Assembly (NCBI RefSeq): GCF_022048975.1
Contig: NZ_JAKMHX010000030.1
Span: 62,001-126,000, forward strand
Direction: 5' to 3'
Source: Sporosarcina cyprini
GTDB lineage: Bacteria > Bacillota > Bacilli > Bacillales_A > Planococcaceae
Length of the DNA: 64,000 nucleotides
Numbering within the stretch: position 1 is the first letter of the stretch; each line of letters starts with the position of its first letter. The notes beneath the pieces are model-generated. The model worked only from the letters and a program-made list of their open reading frames with translations. It was not told where the DNA came from and made no database searches. Shown one piece after another: positions 25,653 to 35,191 of this stretch. The position numbers and the translations under genes are program-made.

Positions 25653-28466
25653 TTATTTTTTAAGAGCTTCTTCGATGATCCGGTTCTGCTCTTTCTTGTG
25701 GGATTCGCCGTCTCCTTCGGATGGGCTCGCACGGTGGATTCGTCCGACATAAGAAATAGCCTTGCCTTCCGCGATTTCTTGCAAGTAAGGATAGGCAAAT
25801 GACCAGGATCCCATGTTTTTCGGTTCTTCCTGAACCCAGACAAGTTCCTTCGCTTTCGGGAAACGTGCCACGATTTCAGCAATCTTTTCAGCAGGGAATG
25901 GATACAATTGTTCCACCCGGACGATATGCAAGTGATCGAAACCTTCTCCGTCTTTCACTTGTTCTGCCAGATCAATTGCCATTTTTCCGCTTGCGAAAAG
26001 AATTTTCTTCACTTTTTCAGGCTTCATGCCAGTTCCAGGCTGTTCAAGAACGGTTTTGAAATGGCCGTCTGACAAGTCGGATACTTCTGCTCCAACGAGC
26101 GGATGACGAAGCAATGATTTAGGAGACACGATGACAAGCGGTCTTTCCGCTTCAGTTCCAAGCATTTTCGCTTGGCGGCGCAGGATATGGAAATAGTTTG
26201 CTGCACTCGATAAGTTAGCAACTGTCCAGTTGTTCTCTGCACAAAGCTGCAAATAACGCTCCAAACGTGCACTGGAGTGCTCAGGACCTTGCCCTTCATA
26301 CGCATGTGGAAGCAAGATGACTAATCCAGATTGCTGGCCCCATTTGGAATAGCTGGAAGATACGAACTGATCGAACATGACTTGCGCCATATTAGCGAAG
26401 TCGCCGTATTGTGCTTCCCAAATGCTGAGTGCCTTGTCTTTTTCCAAGTTATAGCCGAATTCGTAACCAACAACCGCAAATTCAGTCAATGGGCTGTTGT
26501 ACGCAACGAATGAAGCATTTGCTCCGCTGATATGATGAAGAGGCACAAATTCCTCTCCTGTTTTTTCATCGTGCAAGACAAGATGACGATGTGCGAATGT
26601 TCCGCGCTGGACGTCTTGGCCTGTCAAACGGATTGGATTACCGTCTTGAATAATAGAACCGAATGCCAATTGCTCAGCATGCGCCCAATCCACTTTCGAT
26701 TTTCCTTTGAAAGGTTCTTCGCGACGCTTTAAAATCCGATCCAGCTTGCTGAATACCGTGAAATTGTCTGGGTATGTAAGAAGTTCTTCATTCATTCGTT
26801 GAAGTCTTTCCTCCTGCACCCCTGTTTCTACATCTCTCGGCATACCGGCCAAAACGGATTCAGGTGTAGCGTTTGAAGGCTTCTTGACGTCTGCGGAATG
26901 ATTTTTCACGTTGTCATAAGCGGCTTGCATCACTGCATAGACATCGGCATCCATCTTGTCGACCGCTTCTTTAGTCATCAGATTCGCTTCAACCAATTCA
27001 GCGCCATACAACTGGCGTGCAGTCGGATGCTTATGAATGACATGGTACATCATCGGGTTCGTCACTAATGGTTCATCCATTTCGTTATGGCCGTAACGAC
27101 GATATCCGATCAAGTCGATTAATACATCTTTTTCAAACTTCTGGCGGTATTCGAACGCCAGTGCAGCAGCAGCAATTACTGCTTCAGGATGATCTGCATT
27201 AACATGAAGCACTGGTACTTCAAAGCCTTTTGCCGGATCAGATGCGTATAAAGTAGAACGGGAATCATACGACTCTGTCGTAAAACCAATCGTATTGTTC
27301 GCGATCACATGGACCGTACCACCAGTACGATATCCTCTTACGCGGCTGTAGTTGAATGTTTCCGGTACAATGCCTTGACCAGGGAAAGCAGCATCACCAT
27401 GGATCATGACACCATATGCAGCATTCATATCCTGCTCTGGCATACCCGGATGATCTGTGTTTTCCTGCGCGGCTCTTGTTTGACCTGCAACAACAGGATT
27501 CACTACTTCCAAGTGTGAAGGGTTGTAAGCAAGGAAACGCTCTGTGCCTGACTTCCCTTTATAAAGTGCACCCAAGTGATATTTCACATCGCCAAACCAA
27601 CCGCGGGACGTTTCAACTGAACCGTCTTCCGGTAGGAATTCTAGTGAAGGCACACCTGCAAATTCTGCAAACATCATTTCATATGGTTTATTTAAAATAT
27701 GGGTAAGAACGTTCAAACGTCCTCTGTGAGCCATACCGATAAGTACTTTCTTCGTTTTGGCTTCCTCAGATTTACGCATTAATTCATCAAGGAACACGAC
27801 AAGTGTATCGAGACCTTCAATGGAGAAACGTTTTGCACCGACAAATGTCCGGTGGATGAACTTTTCGAACCCTTCAATTTTTGTCAAACGCTCCAGCAGT
27901 TCTTTTTTCTCATCGTTTGATAAGTTGACTGCTACTTCATTGTTTTCGATCTTGGATTGAATCCAGTTTCGTTCCTCATCATCTACGATGTGGGCAAATT
28001 CATACGCAATTTTACCTGTGTACAAATCTTTTAGGTAGTTGACTGCGTCCAAACCGTTTTCCACTGTTGCAGGAACGTTTTTCAAGAACAAGGAAGCTGG
28101 CAAAGCCCGTAGATCATTCTCAGTAAGGCCGTATTTAGCAAGCTCTAGTCTTGAAGCGTCACGTGGATGGTCCTTCAACGGGTAAATATCAGCCGCCAAA
28201 TGGCCATGCGTGCGAATCGCTTCTATTAACGCGTAGGCTGCCAATGCTTTGCTGAAGTCTCCGGAAGGGATACTTGCAGAAGCTGATACAGCCACATCTC
28301 CGTTCTCCATCACTGGAGCGCCGTAGGTCTTGAACATTTCCGCTAATTGCGGATCAACCGCTTCAGGGGATGTCTTAAATTTCTCATACATCTCCATAAC
28401 ATACCCAAGGTTCGGCCCCGAGAATACCGAGTATGGTGAACGATGGGAACCAACATTGTTCGACAT
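25653..28466 (-). CDS. odhA: 2-oxoglutarate dehydrogenase E1 component
   Basis: This thiamine-diphosphate enzyme decarboxylates 2-oxoglutarate in the TCA cycle. The 937-residue chain has the short N-terminal E2-binding region, MAHRGRLNVLTHILNKP, HGDAAFPGQGIVPET with the ThDP-binding part, IGYRRYGHNE, and the C-terminal transketolase-like region (LPHAYEGQGPEHSSARLERYLQL). GGAGGTCATTTTAC supports the ATG at 28466. Transcription starts at a good predicted promoter (28520-28548), and odhA-odhB end at the terminator at 24318. Confidence 0.96.
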   Translation of the reverse strand: MSNNVGSHRSPYSVFSGPNLGYVMEMYEKFKTSPEAVDPQLAEMFKTYGAPVMENGDVAVSASASIPSGDFSKALAAYALIEAIRTHGHLAADIYPLKDHPRDASRLELAKYGLTENDLRALPASLFLKNVPATVENGLDAVNYLKDLYTGKIAYEFAHIVDDEERNWIQSKIENNEVAVNLSNDEKKELLERLTKIEGFEKFIHRTFVGAKRFSIEGLDTLVVFLDELMRKSEEAKTKKVLIGMAHRGRLNVLTHILNKPYEMMFAEFAGVPSLEFLPEDGSVETSRGWFGDVKYHLGALYKGKSGTERFLAYNPSHLEVVNPVVAGQTRAAQENTDHPGMPEQDMNAAYGVMIHGDAAFPGQGIVPETFNYSRVRGYRTGGTVHVIANNTIGFTTESYDSRSTLYASDPAKGFEVPVLHVNADHPEAVIAAAALAFEYRQKFEKDVLIDLIGYRRYGHNEMDEPLVTNPMMYHVIHKHPTARQLYGAELVEANLMTKEAVDKMDADVYAVMQAAYDNVKNHSADVKKPSNATPESVLAGMPRDVETGVQEERLQRMNEELLTYPDNFTVFSKLDRILKRREEPFKGKSKVDWAHAEQLAFGSIIQDGNPIRLTGQDVQRGTFAHRHLVLHDEKTGEEFVPLHHISGANASFVAYNSPLTEFAVVGYEFGYNLEKDKALSIWEAQYGDFANMAQVMFDQFVSSSYSKWGQQSGLVILLPHAYEGQGPEHSSARLERYLQLCAENNWTVANLSSAANYFHILRRQAKMLGTEAERPLVIVSPKSLLRHPLVGAEVSDLSDGHFKTVLEQPGTGMKPEKVKKILFASGKMAIDLAEQVKDGEGFDHLHIVRVEQLYPFPAEKIAEIVARFPKAKELVWVQEEPKNMGSWSFAYPYLQEIAEGKAISYVGRIHRASPSEGDGESHKKEQNRIIEEALKK

Positions 28467-28519
28467 GTAAAATGACCTCCACATTTGCCTGTAGGCATAT
28501 TGTGTTATATTGTTTATCC

Positions 28520-28548
28520 GTATTAATAATACCATTCAAAACAGTCAA
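28520..28548 (-). promoter_or_regulatory. Predicted sigma-A promoter of odhAB
   Basis: On the minus strand TTGACT (28543-28548) and TAATAC (28520-28525) are separated by 17 bases, about 55 bases before the odhA ATG. Confidence 0.65.
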
Positions 28549-28665
28549 CTGAAAGGGTTTAATACTAAGATATACATATTTATACCGTCACCAAGGATAC
28601 ACCTGTTTCTTTCTTCTTGCAACTGTTGTTTCTAACAGCCAGGCACCTTTGATAAGCAGTTCCAG

Positions 28666-29742
28666 CTAATTTTTATACGACAGGATCAAATCTACCATCG
28701 ATTCAGGGGATTTCGTCTGATTATACTTTTTCATATTGGCGATCAATACATCCTTTTCTGACACCAAATTAGAAATCAAGTCCGAGAGCCGCGCCTTTTC
28801 CAGTTCTTCTTCTGTAATAACGTGAGCGACTCCTAATGATTTGAATAATGAAGCGTTCAATAGCTGGTCTCCCCTGCTTTTGGCAGCAGATAAAGGAACG
28901 AGAAGCATCGGTTTTTGAACAGCAAGCATTTCAAAAATTGCGTTCGATCCGGCTCTTGACACAGCAAAATCGGACGCAGCGAGCAAATGCGGCAATGCAT
29001 CCGTAACATATTCAAATTGCGTATAGCCTGTTACTTGCTCCTTGGCCATATCTTTATGGCCTTTTCCACAAAGATGTATGACTTCAAACCTCTCTGCAAT
29101 CCAGTCCAGTTCTTTTCGAACCGCTTCGTTCAGCACAACAGACCCTTGACTGCCTCCCATCACGAGAATGACCGGTTTTTCTCCAGACAAGCCAGCTATC
29201 CGCAAGCCTTCCTTTCGGTCACCCCGAAATAACTCAGGACGAATGACAGGACCCGTGCATGTCGATTTCGCAGACGGCACGTACTTCAGCGTTTCTTCAA
29301 AAACAGTGAAAATATGGTTAGACATCGGAAGGGCTAATTTATTGGCCAGCCCCGGTGTAACATCTGATTCATGTACAACCACAGGCACTTTTGCCATTCT
29401 GGCCGCCATGACCACAGGAACGGAAACAAAACCGCCCTTCGAAAAGACGATGTCCGGCTTAAGCTTTCGGAGGATCGAGAAAGCCTGCATAACCCCGGCC
29501 CCGACTTTAAACGGATCCGTAAAATTCTTCATTGAAAAATATCTTCGGAGCTTGCCGCTCTGAATGGCATGATAGGTTACTTCGGGACGTCCCTGTCCGA
29601 TCAGCTCTTTTTCGATACCGTCATACGAACCGATATAATGGACTTCATAGCCTCTTTCTAGGAATTCTGGAATCAGAGCTTCGTTAACAGATACGTGTCC
29701 CGCTGTTCCTCCGCCCGTTAATACAACAATTGGCCGTTTCAT
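28666..29742 (-). CDS. murG: UDP-GlcNAc:lipid I N-acetylglucosaminyltransferase MurG (staphylococcal type)
   Basis: MurG makes lipid II from lipid I on the inner membrane face. The 358-residue protein has the donor/acceptor loop GGGTAGHVSVN at residues 10-20, SGKLRRYFS, FSKGGFVSVPVV, HESDVTPGLANK, VMGGSQGS and RAGSNAIFE. The TAGHVSVN variant and the overall pattern match S. aureus MurG and the extra MurG of some bacilli more than B. subtilis MurG. It stands outside any division/cell-wall cluster, near odhAB as in staphylococci. GAGGTGAAC precedes the ATG. It is divergent from a MATE exporter gene. Confidence 0.9.
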   Translation of the reverse strand: MKRPIVVLTGGGTAGHVSVNEALIPEFLERGYEVHYIGSYDGIEKELIGQGRPEVTYHAIQSGKLRRYFSMKNFTDPFKVGAGVMQAFSILRKLKPDIVFSKGGFVSVPVVMAARMAKVPVVVHESDVTPGLANKLALPMSNHIFTVFEETLKYVPSAKSTCTGPVIRPELFRGDRKEGLRIAGLSGEKPVILVMGGSQGSVVLNEAVRKELDWIAERFEVIHLCGKGHKDMAKEQVTGYTQFEYVTDALPHLLAASDFAVSRAGSNAIFEMLAVQKPMLLVPLSAAKSRGDQLLNASLFKSLGVAHVITEEELEKARLSDLISNLVSEKDVLIANMKKYNQTKSPESMVDLILSYKN

Positions 29743-29892
29743 TTGGCCGTTCACCTCAATTATCAAGTAAATGCTTATTCGTACTTCCATGCTATTATAG
29801 CAAAAAAAACGTGTTACAATAGTAGTCGATTGACGCTTTCTCCAATTAACAACTTAAAAACTATCACTGCCACTGACAAAGGGGGATTCCAA

Positions 29893-31242
29893 TTGGCAGA
29901 ATCGATCACACTTAAGAAAAAGACAGGCATCTTTGCTAAAATCGTCCTGCCGATCCTTATAACGCAAGTCGCACTCTATTTGATGACATTCTTCGATATT
30001 TTGATGACTGGGCGTTACGATACATATCATCTGGCTGGCGTCACAATCGGCTCCTCCTTCTGGGTTCCGGTCTATACCGGGCTTTCCGGCATCCTGCTTG
30101 GATTGACGCCTATTATTGCCCAATTGATCGGCGGAAGAAAGGAAGAGGAAGTCCGTCCGAATGTCCAGCAAGGTTTATACGTTTCCATTTTGCTGGCAGT
30201 ACTCGTCTTCGTCGTAATCCAATTCGGCGTTCGTCCGATGTTACATCATATGCCGCTTGACGGGCCGGTTAGGATAGTAGCAGCTGAATACTTGACCGGT
30301 ATGAGTGTCGGACTGATCCCATTATTCATGTATACGGTCTTGCGTTCATTCTTCGATGCATTAGGTGCGACACGGGTGTCAATGTTCATCATTCTTTTAT
30401 CTGCACCCATAAATATTGTGCTAAACTATTTACTCATCTATGGTAATTTCGGATTTCCTGAACTGGGAGGCGCTGGCGCTGGCTATGCCTCTGGAATTAC
30501 ATACTGGATCGTATTAGCCATTGCTTTTTATATTGCGTGGAAACGCAAGCCCTTCCATGGCTTTTCCCTTTTCACCAGCTGGCAACACGTCTCCTGGAAA
30601 AAAATTATGGAAATCCTCAAAATCGGGGTGCCAATCGGGCTTTCCATTTTTGTTGAAACAAGCATTTTCTCGGTTGTTACTCTATTCATGAGCAAATATT
30701 CTACCGAAGTAATTTCATCTCATCAAATTGCGCTGAATTTTACTTCCTTGCTTTATATGGTTCCGTTGAGCATTTCTATGGGAGCCACGATTTTAGTGGG
30801 ACAGTCTGCAGGCGCATCGCGATATTATGATGCCAAGCAATACAGCTATCTTGGAATTGGTCTTGCGATTACATTTAGCTTCTTATCCATCGCCATTCTG
30901 CTTCTTTTCCGTGAACAGATTGCTTCTCTTTACACGACAGACATGGCAATTATTAAACTATCTATGCAGTTCTTCCTGTTTGCGGCACTGTTCCAGTTGT
31001 CGGATGCTGTACAAGCTCCCATACAAGGTGCACTGCGGGGCTATAAGGATGTCAATGTGTCGTTTGTGATGGGCATTGTCTCATTTTGGCTCATCGGTTT
31101 ACCTGTTGGCTATGTAACTGCGACATTCACTACCTTAGGGCCACTTGGCTACTGGGTCGGACTCATAGCCGGTTTGACGGTTGGTGCCATCATTTTAAGC
31201 ATTAGGCTACGCATCATGCAGCGTCGATTTTCTACAATCTGA
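29893..31242 (+). CDS. MATE family multidrug/Na+ antiporter (YojI-like)
   Basis: The 449-residue protein has twelve membrane helices in two halves, with MATE features such as GLTPIIAQLIGGRKEEEV and later MGATILVGQSAGA. It probably exports cationic compounds in exchange for Na+ or H+; the substrate is unknown. The TTG at 29893 has AAAGGGGGATT upstream; the frame runs 50 codons further without a start signal. The position next to odhAB and yojNO resembles the yoj region of B. subtilis. Confidence 0.88.
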   Translation: MAESITLKKKTGIFAKIVLPILITQVALYLMTFFDILMTGRYDTYHLAGVTIGSSFWVPVYTGLSGILLGLTPIIAQLIGGRKEEEVRPNVQQGLYVSILLAVLVFVVIQFGVRPMLHHMPLDGPVRIVAAEYLTGMSVGLIPLFMYTVLRSFFDALGATRVSMFIILLSAPINIVLNYLLIYGNFGFPELGGAGAGYASGITYWIVLAIAFYIAWKRKPFHGFSLFTSWQHVSWKKIMEILKIGVPIGLSIFVETSIFSVVTLFMSKYSTEVISSHQIALNFTSLLYMVPLSISMGATILVGQSAGASRYYDAKQYSYLGIGLAITFSFLSIAILLLFREQIASLYTTDMAIIKLSMQFFLFAALFQLSDAVQAPIQGALRGYKDVNVSFVMGIVSFWLIGLPVGYVTATFTTLGPLGYWVGLIAGLTVGAIILSIRLRIMQRRFSTI

Positions 31243-31243
31243 G

Positions 31244-31274
31244 AAGGTCATTCCCGAAAGCCGGGAATGGCCTT
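31244..31274 (+). terminator. Terminator of the MATE gene
   Basis: AAGGTCATTCCCG pairs with CGGGAATGGCCTT with near-perfect complementarity around an AAAGC loop, followed by TTC. Confidence 0.9.
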
Positions 31275-31276
31275 TT

Positions 31277-31460
31277 CATTTATAGATATGTAATGCGTCA
31301 GCATATGGATATGGTACGCATGGAAAAACGGATGGTCCGTTTAGAGATAAGATAATGCTTCTGAGCATGTTCGCATCCCAACTGCCTTCTTCCTAGCAAC
31401 TTGACGATGCTCATAGCTAGTAATGGTTTGTCCTGCCAAACAGATTACATTGTACAAGTA
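31277..31460. other. Unassigned intergenic segment with several small hairpins
   Basis: No open frame has a start signal here. Three short inverted repeats follow one another: ATGCGT/ACGCAT (31293-31321), ACGGA/TCCGT (about 31327-31340) and ATGC/GCAT (31354-31367). A GC-richer stretch runs to 31440. It lies beyond the terminators of both flanking genes. It may be a structured RNA or a decayed element. Confidence 0.3.
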
Positions 31461-31461
31461 A

Positions 31462-31502
31462 AAACAGGTGAGGGAAAACAAATAGTTTTCCTTCACCTGT
31501 TT
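31462..31502 (-). terminator. Terminator of the SCP-domain gene
   Basis: AAACAGGTGAGGGAAAAC pairs with GTTTTCCTTCACCTGTTT (18 bp, one mismatch). The minus-strand tail is TTTTTAC-like. Confidence 0.9.
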
Positions 31503-31518
31503 ATGGGTTTTAACTCTA

Positions 31519-32328
31519 TTATTTTTGAATGAACTGCTGTGTCCAATAGTTGCCGTTTGCATCATATCCAATACCGATATGTGTGAAGCCCGGTGTAAGG
31601 ATGTTTTGTCTGTGGCCAGGTGATTCCATCCACGCTTTGACAACCTCTTCAGCCGAACGTTGACCCATAGCAATATTTTCAGCAGCAGAACGATAAGAGA
31701 TGCCGAACGATTTCATTTGGTCAAATGGAGAACCGTATGTCGGGCTATTATGATCAAAATACTTTTTAGATGCCATATCTGCAGATTTAGCACGCGCTGA
31801 CTTCATTAATTTATCGTCCATCGCCAACGGCTTCAGACCTGCTTTTTGTCTTTCAGCATTCGTCAAGTCAAGCACTGCTTTTTCAATAGCGGAAGCAGAT
31901 GTTGCTGTTGGTGGTGTTTCTGGTTTATTGGTAACAGTAGAATCCGTGTTTTGATTCGGATTGTTAGGAACTGTTGTATCTGGTTTTTCAACCGGTTTCG
32001 CCTGTTCAACTGGTTTGCTTGGTACTGTCGGTTTTTGTTGTTCTACAGGCTTTCCAGGTTTCTGCTGTTGAACCGGCTTATTGAAAACTGGTTTATTCCC
32101 TTGGAAGCTTGAGAAATAGTTTTCCCATTGAATTTTATAGTTATTGAGGAACTCCTGTGCTTCTTTTTGGTTGGAGAAGCTATATGCATTGTTACCTTCA
32201 TATACATAAACTTTGATATCCTCATTAGTTGGAGCCTTCTCGTTATTATAGTAAGAAGCCTCAGCATAGTGGTTGTTCGACATAAGTAGAGCCGAACCGA
32301 GCAAGATGACTGCCATCGATTTTTTCAT
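31519..32328 (-). CDS. Secreted CAP/SCP-domain protein (YkwD-like)
   Basis: A signal peptide (about residues 1-24, ending near YAEAS) is followed by a short N-terminal region and a Pro/Lys/Gln-rich spacer with repeats of KPVxQQKP and later Thr/Pro runs (about residues 80-140). The C-terminal 125 residues are a bacterial CAP/SCP domain with FDHNSPTYGS, SAAENIAMG, AWMESPGHRQNIL and GIGYD. Such proteins are secreted in bacilli, sometimes spore-linked, and their activity is unknown. GGGAGGAGTT precedes the ATG at 32328. Confidence 0.88.
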   Translation of the reverse strand: MKKSMAVILLGSALLMSNNHYAEASYYNNEKAPTNEDIKVYVYEGNNAYSFSNQKEAQEFLNNYKIQWENYFSSFQGNKPVFNKPVQQQKPGKPVEQQKPTVPSKPVEQAKPVEKPDTTVPNNPNQNTDSTVTNKPETPPTATSASAIEKAVLDLTNAERQKAGLKPLAMDDKLMKSARAKSADMASKKYFDHNSPTYGSPFDQMKSFGISYRSAAENIAMGQRSAEEVVKAWMESPGHRQNILTPGFTHIGIGYDANGNYWTQQFIQK

Positions 32329-32512
32329 CTTATAACTCCTCCCTTCGTAAACTATCATAACGTAAGGAAGGAAACGAGAATCCCCAACACTTGCCAACCT
32401 ATCCAGTTCCGTCAAAAATACGTGAACGAAGGGAAATGAAAACGTCTTGATTGGTCATGATTGGATGTCTCTCATATTATTACAAGCTTGATGGGGTTGA
32501 CAGTAGGTGTTT

Positions 32513-33421
32513 TCAGGAGTACCGGGGGTGGTATTCGATCTGCTGAACCCCTTCTCCAATTACCACGACACGTGGCGGCACTTTCACATACTCTGGCAGC
32601 CAATGGACTAATCCGTAAGCATATTGGAATAAATACGGATGTCCAGATCCTTTGATCGGGACATAGCCTTTCATCCGGTAAACCGTCTCTGGAAGTGACT
32701 TCACCCAATCCTCGAAATCCGCCTGATCTACCGGCTCATCGAATGTTATCAGTTTTGAGCTAAGCGGAACGCCTTTCCCGGAGACAATTTCTGTGTTCTT
32801 TTTGAATTGGCACGCGTTTAGTGTTTTTTCGATAAAAGCAAAGGGAATTTTGGCGTTAACCGTCTGGATAATCTGTGCTGTACTGTTCAATTGAGATAAC
32901 TCAACTGTCGCGCTGGCAAGCTCCGATTCGGTCACTAGATCAGCTTTATTCGCTAAAATCAAGCTCGCATGTCTGATCTGTTCTATGAAAAGTGAACGGA
33001 TTCTAGGTGACAAGCTATCCCGTTCAATCCATCTTTTCACGTCTGCCACCGTAATAATCCCTTGTATCCGAAGTTGATCTGCAAACAATGGCGAATAGAC
33101 TGCATCTAATGCTTCTACTGGATGTGCGGCGCCGGATGTCTCAATGAAGATAACATCAATATGATCATAGTCCTCTAATAGTCCCTGCAGCTGGGCTTCT
33201 GTCTTTTCGGAACCTGTGCAGCATATGCACCCGTTTAGCAATTCTTTTAATGGAATCTCTCCCTCTTGGCCAACCTGGTCGGAATCAAACCCGAGAGAAC
33301 CAAATTCATTCATTAGCACGGCGGGTTGTTTGCCTTGCTTCTTCACTTCTTGAATTGCGTTCAATAACAGCGAAGTTTTGCCGCTGCCTAGAAAGCCACT
33401 GAAAAGGTATACGTCGATCAT
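32513..33421 (-). CDS. CobW/G3E-family metallochaperone GTPase
   Basis: The 302-residue protein has a P-loop GFLGSGKTS (residues 9-17), the metal-binding CxCC motif at residues 65-68 (NGCICC), ETSGAAHP as the second G motif, and ANKADLV for guanine recognition. These mark the COG0523 group, which delivers zinc, cobalt or other metals to client proteins; the metal cannot be told here. There is no Zur box that I can see. AGGAGGCATC precedes the ATG at 33421. It is downstream of the ctp terminator. Confidence 0.88.
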   Translation of the reverse strand: MIDVYLFSGFLGSGKTSLLLNAIQEVKKQGKQPAVLMNEFGSLGFDSDQVGQEGEIPLKELLNGCICCTGSEKTEAQLQGLLEDYDHIDVIFIETSGAAHPVEALDAVYSPLFADQLRIQGIITVADVKRWIERDSLSPRIRSLFIEQIRHASLILANKADLVTESELASATVELSQLNSTAQIIQTVNAKIPFAFIEKTLNACQFKKNTEIVSGKGVPLSSKLITFDEPVDQADFEDWVKSLPETVYRMKGYVPIKGSGHPYLFQYAYGLVHWLPEYVKVPPRVVVIGEGVQQIEYHPRYS

Positions 33422-33468
33422 TTGGATGATGCCTCCTGTTTCCAATAATATTTAAACTAAATGAAAAA

Positions 33469-33519
33469 GGCAGAAAGGCACTTTCGCGGGCGGTCGCCTA
33501 CGAGAGTCGCCTCTCTGCC
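33469..33519 (-). terminator. Terminator of the ctp protease gene
   Basis: GGCAGAAAGGC pairs with GCCTCTCTGCC, with a structured interior. The minus-strand exit is TTTTTC. Confidence 0.85.
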
Positions 33520-33579
33520 AATTGTCATGTCGTTTTACTGCTATTAACTGCAATCCAACGGTATAGATGAATAAAGTTT

Positions 33580-35085
33580 TTACTTCTTCAATTCTTCTAG
33601 TACGACCTCTTTTGCCTTCTGCAATTGCGGGTCATCCGTCTTGATTTTTTCACGCAGCTTGTTCATCAAGCCGAATGTCGTTTCTCCAGTTAGAACGCCT
33701 GTAACCTTCAAAGAAAGGTCCTTTTGCAATTGCTGTACAGCTTGCTCGGTCTTCGAGTCAAACAAGCCATCTACTTCGCCTGGATTGTAACCAACTGCCT
33801 CAAGCATTTCTTCTGCAGATTGAATGACAGGAGAAACCATACCTGTCTTCATCTCTTCAGAAGGATCCAAATAAGGCAATGAAGCATAAGAAGGATATGG
33901 CACTTCGATATCCGGTTCAATTCCCTTGTTATGAATCCAATTGCCGTCAGGTGTTAACCATTTCGCAGTCGTTAATTTTAAATTGGAACCATCTTTCATA
34001 TCTTTCGGTGTCTGGACAGTCCCTTTACCGTACGTTTTAATCCCAACCAATTTAATATGAGCAGATTCCTTCATGGCGCCAGCCAAAATTTCCGAAGCAG
34101 ATGCACTGCCGTCGTCCACCACAAGCGATACAGGAACCTTTACTTTTCTGCCATCGGAAGCAACATATACTTCAGGCATGGCATCTTTTCCTTCATATTG
34201 GAAGAGATTTTTCCCCTCTTCGACGAAAAGGTCGGAAATATCAATCGCAGTGCTTAGCATACCACCAGGATTTTGGCGCACATCCACCACAAGGCCTTTC
34301 ATTCCCTCTTTCTCCATCTCATCAAGAGCTGTAAGCAGCTCATCATACGTATGCTCTGAGAAACTAGTAATTTGGATATGAGCAACACCATCATCCAACA
34401 TCTCAGCGTACACCGTTTCGATTGGAATAATATCTCGTTCAATCTTCACGTCAAATGGTTCTGCTGACTCACCACGGCGAACAGATAAGGTGACAGTCGT
34501 CCCCTTCTCACCACGGATCAACAGCACAGCTTCAGATGAAGACATCCCCTGAATGCTTTTACCATCCACTGCCGTAATGAGGTCATTCGGCAAAAGGCCA
34601 GCGCGTTCAGCAGGGGAGTTTTTAATTGGTGAAACGACTTTAATATAGCCATTCGCCTCCTGAATTTCTGCACCGATTCCCTCAAAGCTAGAAGAAATGC
34701 TTTCATTCAATTGCTGGGCTTCCTGTTCATTCAAGTAATCTGAGAATGGATCACCTAAGGACTCAATCATGCCATTGATGGCCCCATCGATCATTTTCTC
34801 CTCATCAATATCATCATAGTAGTTCTTTTTCACTTCATCGTAAGCGTCATAGAATTTCTTAAATTCTTTACGCTCGCTCACCGTAGCGTTTTGAGGGTTG
34901 ACAACTTCCACCACTTTTTCTTCGCCTGTCGTCAGTGCAAAAAACGTGACTGCCGCACTGGCGAGTACCAAACCGAAAATCAGCATGACCAAAGTAAATG
35001 GTTTCAGTCTAATATATCGGTTGGCAGGTGGCTGATATTCTTTCTGTTCCTCGTTGCCAGGGGTATTCTTTTCATTTTCTTCCAT
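33580..35085 (-). CDS. S41 family carboxy-terminal processing protease (CtpA/CtpB-like)
   Basis: A membrane-anchored serine protease of 501 residues. A cytoplasmic tail and one membrane helix (about residues 29-50) come first, then a PDZ domain (about 115-200), the S41 catalytic domain with the Ser in DDGSASASEIL and the Lys in GIKTYGKGTVQ, and a C-terminal peptidoglycan-binding domain (about 415-480; GYNPGEVDGLFDSKTEQAV). In bacilli CtpB cleaves SpoIVFA during sporulation and CtpA has other roles; which this is cannot be decided. AGAGGGGG precedes the ATG at 35085. Confidence 0.92.
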   Translation of the reverse strand: MEENEKNTPGNEEQKEYQPPANRYIRLKPFTLVMLIFGLVLASAAVTFFALTTGEEKVVEVVNPQNATVSERKEFKKFYDAYDEVKKNYYDDIDEEKMIDGAINGMIESLGDPFSDYLNEQEAQQLNESISSSFEGIGAEIQEANGYIKVVSPIKNSPAERAGLLPNDLITAVDGKSIQGMSSSEAVLLIRGEKGTTVTLSVRRGESAEPFDVKIERDIIPIETVYAEMLDDGVAHIQITSFSEHTYDELLTALDEMEKEGMKGLVVDVRQNPGGMLSTAIDISDLFVEEGKNLFQYEGKDAMPEVYVASDGRKVKVPVSLVVDDGSASASEILAGAMKESAHIKLVGIKTYGKGTVQTPKDMKDGSNLKLTTAKWLTPDGNWIHNKGIEPDIEVPYPSYASLPYLDPSEEMKTGMVSPVIQSAEEMLEAVGYNPGEVDGLFDSKTEQAVQQLQKDLSLKVTGVLTGETTFGLMNKLREKIKTDDPQLQKAKEVVLEELKK

Positions 35086-35153
35086 ACAAGTCCCCCTCTT
35101 TCCTTCCAGCATTTTAGCATAAAGTCAAATACTGTTGATTTAATCCAAAAAAA

Positions 35154-35178
35154 GACCGCTTATATGCAGCGAGCGGTC
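35154..35178 (-). terminator. Terminator of deoD
   Basis: GACCGCT pairs with AGCGGTC. Seven Ts follow on the minus strand. Confidence 0.85.
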
Positions 35179-35191
35179 CTTCGATGCCACA

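Noticed and set aside
31341-31673. 110-codon minus-strand frame overlapping the end of the SCP gene
   Set aside because: It crosses a strong terminator, overlaps the SCP domain out of frame, and has no start signal.
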